This document shows, one piece after another, positions 58,301 to 62,471 of a stretch of 62,471 nt of DNA. Source of the stretch: Pseudomonas sp. GTDB lineage: Bacteria > Pseudomonadota > Gammaproteobacteria > Pseudomonadales > Pseudomonadaceae. Under the pieces are notes generated by a model, which did not search any database, was not told where the DNA came from, and saw only the letters and a list, made by a program, of their open reading frames with translations. Made by a program: the position numbers and the translations under genes. The stretch is from positions 1-62,471 of the forward strand of contig NZ_JAUXXP010000061.1 in the NCBI RefSeq assembly GCF_030684895.1, given 5' to 3'. The stretch's first letter is position 1; each line of letters begins with the position of its first letter.

Positions 58301-58481
58301 CGCCGATCACCTTGGGGTTGGCACCGGGGAAGGTGGCGCGCACCACTACGGTAGGCGGCACCACTTCCGGGTATTCGCTGATCGGCAATTGGAACAGCGA
58401 GATGGCCCCGCTGATCAGGATCAGCAGTGACAGCACGGCGGCGAAGATCGGCCGCTGAATAAAAAATTGCGAGAAATTCAT
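55302..58481 (-). CDS. mexF: RND efflux permease MexF
   Basis: 1059 residues. HAE1-RND with N terminus FFIQRPIFAAVLSLLILISG, TM4 relay LAIGIVVDDAIVVVENVERN, and second-half LACKNAILIVEFAKEKQ. The C-terminal third keeps the MexF-specific EKREAKKVARLQE tail. In P. aeruginosa this pump exports chloramphenicol, fluoroquinolones and trimethoprim and kynurenine/HHQ intermediates (recalled). 13 bp after mexE. Confidence 0.93.
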   Translation of the reverse strand: MNFSQFFIQRPIFAAVLSLLILISGAISLFQLPISEYPEVVPPTVVVRATFPGANPKVIGETVASPLEQAITGVEGMLYMSSQGTADGKMTLTLTFALGTDLDKAQVQVQNRVTRTMPTLPTEVQRLGVTVDKASPDLTMVVHLTSPDDRYDMLYLSNYAALNIKDELARLDGIGDVQLFGLGNYSLRVWLDPNKVASRNLTAADVVNAIREQNRQVAAGSLGAPPSDAGNSFQLSINTQGRLVTEEEFENIIIRAGENGEITRLKDIARIELGSSQYALRSLLNNKPAVAIPVFQRPGSNAIEISDAVRERMAELKQSFPQGVDYEIVYDPTIFVRGSIEAVVHTLLEAIILVVLVVILFLQTWRASIIPLAAVPVSLIGTFAVMHMFGFSLNALSLFGLVLAIGIVVDDAIVVVENVERNIGLGKTPVEATKQAMKEVTGPIVATALVLCAVFIPTAFISGLSGQFYQQFALTIAISTVISAINSLTLSPALAAVLLKSHDAPKDRFSKLLDKLFGGWLFKPFNRAFDRASHGYVGTVKRVLRGSGIALFVYAGLMGLTYLGFATTPSGFVPPQDKQYLVAFAQLPDAATLDRTEDVMKKMSEIAGKHPGVANTIAFPGLSINGFTNSPNSGIVFVALKDFDQRKDESMSAGAIAAELNGQFSGIQEAYLAIFPPPPVQGLGTIGGFRLQVQDRGNLGYDELYVQTQNVIGKARQLPELDPMSVFTSYQVNVPQIDAAIDREKAKTHGVAISDIFDTMQIYLGSLYANDFNRFGRTYQVNVQAEQQFRLEPEQIGQLKVRNNRGEMVPLSAFLKVSASSGPDRVMHYNGFLTAEINGAAAPGYSSGQAEAAMAKLLKEELPNGMSFEWTDLTYQQILAGNSAIFVFPLCVLLAFLVLAAQYESWSLPLAVILILPMTLLSAITGVILAGGDNNIFTQIGLIVLVGLACKNAILIVEFAKEKQEEGMDRVSAVLEACRLRLRPILMTSFAFIMGVVPLVLSSGAGAEMRHAMGVAVFSGMLGVTFFGLLLTPLFYVLIRAFVEKREAKKVARLQEVQA

Positions 58482-58494
58482 CGTCGTCTACCTA

Positions 58495-59736
58495 TTAGCC
58501 GCGTGGCGCAGTGTTGGCAGGGCTGTTTTTCGCAGCGACCCGGCGGCTGTTCTGGCGTTCGATGGCCTGACGTTGCTCAGTCAGCAGCGCTTGGGTCTGT
58601 TCATCGGCCATGGGTACGCTTTGCGGATCGACCGTGGACCCGGGGAACGCGCGCTGCAGACCGTTAACCACGATCTTCTCGCCCTTGGCCAGGCCCTGGC
58701 GCACGATGCGCAGGCCTTCCAGCTTCGGCCCCAGCTCGATGGCGCGGTACTGCACGGCGTTGTCCTTATCGAGCACCAGCACGTACTTCTTACCGAGGTC
58801 CGTGCCGACCGCTTCGTCCTTGATCAGCGCCGCGGCGTATTGGCCGCTACCGACCAGCTTGAGACGTGCGTAGAGGCCAGGTGTGAAGCGCCCATCACGG
58901 TTGTCGAACACCGCACGGCCACGGATGGTGCCGGTTTGCGGGTTGACCTGGTTGTCGAGGAAATCCAGCTCGCCCAGGTGCGGGTGGCCGTCTTCGCTGG
59001 ACAGCCCCAGGTACACCGGGCTGGCATCACGGGTCTGGCCGCCGGCCTGACGCGCCAGCTCAACGTACTTGAGGAACACGCGCTCATCGGCATCGAAGTA
59101 GGCGTAAACCTTGTCGGTGCTGACCAGGGTGGTCAGCAGGCTTTGCCCGGCATTGACCAGGTTGCCTTCGGTGATTTCTGCCCGACTGACGCGGCCATCA
59201 ATCGGCGCGGTAACCCGGGTAAAGCTGAGGTTGAGGCGGGCGTTATCCAGCTCTGCCTGGATGCCGGCCACTGCTGCCTTGGCTTCCGCCGCCGCGCTGG
59301 CGCGGGCATCCGCCAGCTCGGCGGAGATGGCATTGCTCTGGCGCAAGCGCTCGCCGCGATTGGCCTCGCTCTGAGTCCGTGCCTGGCTGGCGCGGGCCTG
59401 CTGCAGCTGGGCTTCGAAGCGTTTGACTTCGGCCTGGAAGGGGCGCGGATCGATCTGGAACAGCAGGTCGCCTTTCTTCACCAGGCTGCCTTCATTGAAG
59501 GCTACGCGGTCGACGAAACCGGATACCCGTGGGCGAATTTCCACTGACTCTGGTGCTTCCAGGCGGCCGGTAAATTCATCCCATTCGTTGATTGGTTGTT
59601 CGATCACTTCGGCCACGCTGACTTTGGCAGCCGGCATCTGTTGGGCGCTTTCCGGCGCTTTGCCACAAGCACTCAGTACCACTACTGCGGCAAGGGCCAG
59701 GGGAAAATGCCAGAGGTTCTTATTGGACTGTTGCAT
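58495..59736 (-). CDS. mexE: RND efflux periplasmic adaptor MexE
   Basis: 413 residues, lipoprotein with lipobox VVLSAC (Cys24). Lipoyl halves ESVEIRPRVSGFVDRVAF and RVTAPIDGRVSRAEITEG surround an alpha-hairpin (about 95-160). First gene of the operon. The 240-bp upstream region to mexT should hold the MexT-activated promoter; only weak nod-box-like patterns are visible. Confidence 0.92.
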   Translation of the reverse strand: MQQSNKNLWHFPLALAAVVVLSACGKAPESAQQMPAAKVSVAEVIEQPINEWDEFTGRLEAPESVEIRPRVSGFVDRVAFNEGSLVKKGDLLFQIDPRPFQAEVKRFEAQLQQARASQARTQSEANRGERLRQSNAISAELADARASAAAEAKAAVAGIQAELDNARLNLSFTRVTAPIDGRVSRAEITEGNLVNAGQSLLTTLVSTDKVYAYFDADERVFLKYVELARQAGGQTRDASPVYLGLSSEDGHPHLGELDFLDNQVNPQTGTIRGRAVFDNRDGRFTPGLYARLKLVGSGQYAAALIKDEAVGTDLGKKYVLVLDKDNAVQYRAIELGPKLEGLRIVRQGLAKGEKIVVNGLQRAFPGSTVDPQSVPMADEQTQALLTEQRQAIERQNSRRVAAKNSPANTAPRG

Positions 59737-59896
59737 GTGTGCTTCCGCCAGAGGGTGTTATGAATGGGCGGAGTCTGCGGCGGCGGGTGCGATGACGACG
59801 AATCGAACGGGGCGAAGATGAGTATCAGTCTTAGTGATGATTCGCCGGCTTGTATCGATAGTTGCTGATGTGAACAAAGCGTCGCGAGGTGGGTGA

Positions 59897-59937
59897 GTAG
59901 GTTGGGTTGAGACGCGTAGCGCCGAAGCCCAACGGGT
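59897..59937. repeat. Partial GTAGGTTGGG repeat between mexT and mexE
   Basis: Half-copy of the palindromic repeat at 53675 (GTAGGTTGGGTTGAGACGCG ... GAAGCCCAACGGG). It sits just downstream of mexT within the mexT-mexE spacer. Confidence 0.6.
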
Positions 59938-59980
59938 TTATCCGAATTGGCTATTGGGCTAGCAGCAACCGACGGACAGG

Positions 59981-60895
59981 CTAAAGGCTGTCGGGATCGC
60001 CGCAGAACATCTGGATGCGTGAACGTAGCCAGCGTTCCGCCGGGTCGTTGTCCTGGGCGCCGCGCCAGGCCATGTGCAGCTCGAAGGTTTGCGACGGAAG
60101 CGGCAGCTCTTCGGCGCGCACGCCGCCTGCAGAGGTCAGGGCTGCTGCGGTGTAGTCCGGCACGGTGGCGATAATATCGGTGCCGGAAAGTAGGGTGCCG
60201 AGGCCGTTGAACTGGGGCAGGGCGAGTACTACCCGACGTTTGCGGCCGATTTTCTCCAGTTCGGTATCGATAAAGCCACCGAGGTCACCGGCAAAGGACA
60301 CCAGCGCATGGGGCCGCGCGCAAAAGTCATCCAGGCTCAGTGGCCCCGGCGCCGCATCGGCGCGCAGCAGTTTCGGTTTGCTGCGGCGCAGCACCTTGCG
60401 CTTGGCATTGGCCGGCAGTTCATCGGTGTAGGCGACGCCCACGGAAATCTCGCCAGAGGCCAGCAGCGACGGCATCAGTAGATAGTTGGTGCGGCGAATC
60501 ACCAGCACCACGCCCGGCGCTTCAGCACGCAGGCGCTTGATCAGTGGCGGCAACAGGCCGAACTCGACGTCATCCGACAGGCCGATGCGAAACACCGCAG
60601 TGCTGGTGGCCGGGTGAAATTCCGCCGCGCGGCTGACGGCAGTGGAGATCGAATCCAGCGCCGGCGAGAGCAGGGCGGCGATTTCCATAGCCCGCGCGGT
60701 AGGCTCCATGCTGCGGCCGGTGCGCACGAACAGCGGGTCGTCAAACAGGCTGCGCAAACGGGCGAGGGCAGCACTGATGGCTGGCTGACCGAGAAACAGT
60801 TTTTCCGCCGCACGGGTTACGCTGCGTTCATGCATCAGCGTTTCAAAGACGATCAGCAGGTTGAGATCGACGCGGCGAAGATCATTACGGTTCAT
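59981..60895 (-). CDS. mexT: LysR-family activator MexT
   Basis: 304 residues, an uninterrupted frame. Winged helix-turn-helix HERSVTRAAEKLFLGQPAIS with the LysR LARLRSLF linker helix, then a substrate-binding domain from about residue 90. In P. aeruginosa MexT activates mexEF-oprN and mexS and is often frameshifted in laboratory strains; here the frame is open. Same strand as mexE, divergent from mexS. Confidence 0.9.
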   Translation of the reverse strand: MNRNDLRRVDLNLLIVFETLMHERSVTRAAEKLFLGQPAISAALARLRSLFDDPLFVRTGRSMEPTARAMEIAALLSPALDSISTAVSRAAEFHPATSTAVFRIGLSDDVEFGLLPPLIKRLRAEAPGVVLVIRRTNYLLMPSLLASGEISVGVAYTDELPANAKRKVLRRSKPKLLRADAAPGPLSLDDFCARPHALVSFAGDLGGFIDTELEKIGRKRRVVLALPQFNGLGTLLSGTDIIATVPDYTAAALTSAGGVRAEELPLPSQTFELHMAWRGAQDNDPAERWLRSRIQMFCGDPDSL

Positions 60896-60995
60896 CCGGT
60901 GTCCATTCAGGAGTGGCTGCGGTTTTGCGCGCGACTCAGGCTAATGCCGAATGCCGTCGCCAGGCAATATGCACGGCTAAATGATGTGTTTGTGG

Positions 60996-61019
60996 CTCAT
61001 CATCATCGACAAGCATGGT
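60996..61019. promoter_or_regulatory. Possible MexT nod-box between mexT and mexS
   Basis: Read on the minus strand, ACCA-N5-GTCGAT-N4-ATGAG approximates ATCA-N5-GTCGAT-N4-ACYAT (recalled consensus): the central GTCGAT is exact, the first half has one mismatch, the last half is poor. It is about 100 bp from mexT and 140 bp from mexS. Confidence 0.35.
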
Positions 61020-61155
61020 GAATATCAGCCCCGAGCGGTGGAATTGCTGGCAAAGCCCGGATAAAGTCCGTGGCCATAAGGGGTCGCCACAGCTGTATAG
61101 CGCAGAAATGCCAGACAGTGCCGCGATCTGAATGGGTCAACCGAAGAGGTTTGCG

Positions 61156-62178
61156 ATGTCCCGCATAGTGCGTTTCCATGAGTTTGGTGAGGCTGATGTC
61201 CTCAAGATCGAAGAGCGCCAAGCGCCTGCGCCGGCCGCAGGTGAAGTGCTGGTCGGTGTTGAAGCTGTGGGCGTCAGCTGGTACGACGTGCTCTGGCGGC
61301 AGAACCTGGCCAATACCCCGACGCAATTGCCGGCAGGCCTGGGCCACGAACTGGCTGGCGTGGTACTGGCAGTCGGCGATGGCGTTACCGATCTGGCCGT
61401 GGGCGACAGAGTGGCCAGCTTCCCGGGGCACAGCGCCAATCGCTATCCCAGTTACGCCGAACAGGTGGTATTACCGCGCAGCTCTCTGGCGCGTTACCCG
61501 GACAATCTGACTGCGCAACAGGCCGCCGTGCACTATCTGCCATCAATGGTCGGCTGGTTCGGCTTTAGCGAGCTGGCCCGTTTGCAACCCGGCGAAACCG
61601 TGCTGGTAACCGCCGCAAGCCGCTGCTGGGGCCCGTATATCGTGCAGATGGGCAAAGCCCTGGGCGCCACAGTAATTGCCGCTACGGCCTTTGCTGAAGA
61701 CAGTGACTTTCTCAAGCAGCTGGGCGCCGACTACATCATCCTTACCGAAGAGCAGGACCTGGTTAGCCGCGTCAGCAAGCTGACCGATGGCCGTGGCGTG
61801 AATGTGGTGATGGATGCACTCGGCGGCCCGCAGATGTGCCTGCTGGGCGACGCCATCGCGCCGCGTGGTCGACTGATCCTGTTCGACCTGCAAGGAGGCA
61901 ATGAAACGCCATTCCCAGCCTGCGCGGCGTTCCAGAAGAACATTCAGTTCTTCGTGCATTGCATCGGTAACTTCACCGGCAAGGAAGAGCTGAACATTCC
62001 GCAAGACCAGGCTGCCGTAGCCAAGGCCGTGCAAGGCATCAACCAACTGACGGCAGATGGTTTGCTCAAGCCGCTGATCGACAAGGTGTTCAGCTTCGAC
62101 GATGTAGTTGAAGCGCATCGCTATATGGAAACCTGCCCAAGCCGTGGCCGCGTGCTGCTGGATCTCGGCGCGCGTTAA
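61156..62178 (+). CDS. mexS: MexS-like zinc-independent oxidoreductase (MDR family)
   Basis: 340 residues, NAD(P)H quinone-oxidoreductase branch of MDR. N-terminal GroES-like domain with AVGVSWYDVLWRQ and LPAGLGHELAGVV; Rossmann domain starts VLVTAASRCWGPYIVQMGK, where the usual glycine-rich nucleotide loop reads AASRCWG. No catalytic Zn ligands. ATG at 61156. In P. aeruginosa MexS detoxifies an unknown electrophile and its loss activates MexT. Divergent from mexT as in that genome. Confidence 0.88.
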   Translation: MSRIVRFHEFGEADVLKIEERQAPAPAAGEVLVGVEAVGVSWYDVLWRQNLANTPTQLPAGLGHELAGVVLAVGDGVTDLAVGDRVASFPGHSANRYPSYAEQVVLPRSSLARYPDNLTAQQAAVHYLPSMVGWFGFSELARLQPGETVLVTAASRCWGPYIVQMGKALGATVIAATAFAEDSDFLKQLGADYIILTEEQDLVSRVSKLTDGRGVNVVMDALGGPQMCLLGDAIAPRGRLILFDLQGGNETPFPACAAFQKNIQFFVHCIGNFTGKEELNIPQDQAAVAKAVQGINQLTADGLLKPLIDKVFSFDDVVEAHRYMETCPSRGRVLLDLGAR

Positions 62179-62353
62179 ACATAACTCACATTATGCGAAG
62201 CCCAAATTAGGGCGAGAGCAGTGAATCCTGAGTGATCTGGGTTCACCGTTCGGCATACTGAGGTTCGTATAATATATATTATGTTAAATTGCATATATTG
62301 AACGGGTGCCTGACAACAGGATTTATAGTACACCAGTACCCGGAAGTGAAAAT
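62179..62353. other. AT-rich intergenic segment before the IS
   Basis: 175 bp containing an AT-only stretch (TATAATATATATTATG) and no gene. No clear terminator for mexS was found. The IS begins at its right end. Confidence 0.5.
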
Positions 62354-62471
62354 TGAATCGCCCCCGGTTTTCTAGACACTCTCCAAGCTCTGGAAATAGC
62401 GTTTTTCAAACTCTACCGGTGACAGCTGATTGTTGAAACCGTGTCGGCGTTTCGGGTTGTAGAACATCTCG
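62354..62471 (-). mobile_element. IS3-family insertion sequence, right end, cut by window edge
   Basis: The end TGAATCGCCCCCGGTTTTCT is immediately inside 62354 and precedes the stop of a transposase read on the minus strand. The rest of the element lies beyond the window. Confidence 0.8.
62372..62471 (-). CDS. IS3-family transposase OrfB, C-terminal end (partial)
   Basis: 32 residues visible before a TAG stop: the fragment includes MFYNPKRRHGFNNQLSPVEF, the conserved C-terminal end of IS3-family OrfB (YN..R.H......SP..FE). This is downstream of the DDE catalytic core, which is outside the window. Confidence 0.82.
   Translation of the reverse strand, partial: EMFYNPKRRHGFNNQLSPVEFEKRYFQSLESV

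Noticed and set aside
59737..59980. Exact MexT nod-box ahead of mexE
   Set aside because: ATCA and ATCGAT pieces occur but spacing and the third half-site do not fit; not claimed.

Overview
The window looks like the chromosome of a Pseudomonas species. The evidence is a GC-rich backbone, the typical Pseudomonas palindromic repeats (GTAGGAGC and CTCTCCC types), and gene sets known in the same order from P. aeruginosa: liuRABCD, muxABC-opmB, dsbDG-dsbRS and mexS-mexT-mexEF-oprN. The attC-type repeats at 48.8-51 kb resemble those of the chromosomal integrons of P. alcaligenes, P. mendocina and P. stutzeri relatives, so the organism is probably in that broad group and not P. aeruginosa itself. 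This assignment is inference; no database was searched.

Layout. 0.1-6.4 kb: leucine/isovalerate catabolic operon (minus strand: liuR-liuA-liuB-liuC-liuD), with an operator-like palindrome ahead of liuR, palindromic repeats in two spacers and a short tandem duplication at the liuC-liuD junction. 6.6-9.3 kb: small membrane protein, LysR regulator and divergent acyl-CoA dehydrogenase. 9.4-13.7 kb: two periplasmic binding proteins (one a PstS-like/OmpA fusion), exonuclease III and an acetyltransferase. 13.7-19.2 kb: tamA-tamB. 19.4-21.4 kb: Na+/alanine symporter and thiol peroxidase. 21.6-30.7 kb: muxABC-opmB efflux operon, interrupted at two junctions by repeats, one of which is read as part of OpmB. 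30.7-33.0 kb: two tandem orphan TRAP binding proteins. 33.3-38.3 kb: dsbB, DUF1203 protein, cupin, katG and a retropepsin-like protease. 38.4-45.3 kb: SDR, a palindromic MITE-like element, the dsbD/tlpA-like/dsbG operon and the divergent dsbR-dsbS two-component system. 44.9-48.1 kb: HlyD/DUF2955 efflux operon.

48.4-52.2 kb is an AT-richer island of short unknown genes all on the plus strand, separated by attC-like recombination sites of about 67-76 bp. No integron integrase is visible, so it is a cassette array without integrase (a CALIN). Its genes are mostly of unknown function; one carries a HEPN-type R-N-x4-H signature and two others look like a small hydrophobic/soluble pair. It is the best candidate for undescribed biology here. 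52.2-53.6 kb holds small accessory genes (GNAT, membrane protein, YciI). 53.9-62.2 kb is a complete mexEF-oprN efflux operon with its LysR activator mexT and divergent mexS. The window ends inside an IS3-family insertion sequence.

Functionally the window combines branched-chain acyl-CoA breakdown, envelope biogenesis (TamAB), periplasmic disulfide chemistry (DsbB, DsbD, DsbG, TlpA-like, under a copper/thiol-linked two-component system), peroxide defence (Tpx, KatG) and three multicomponent export systems.
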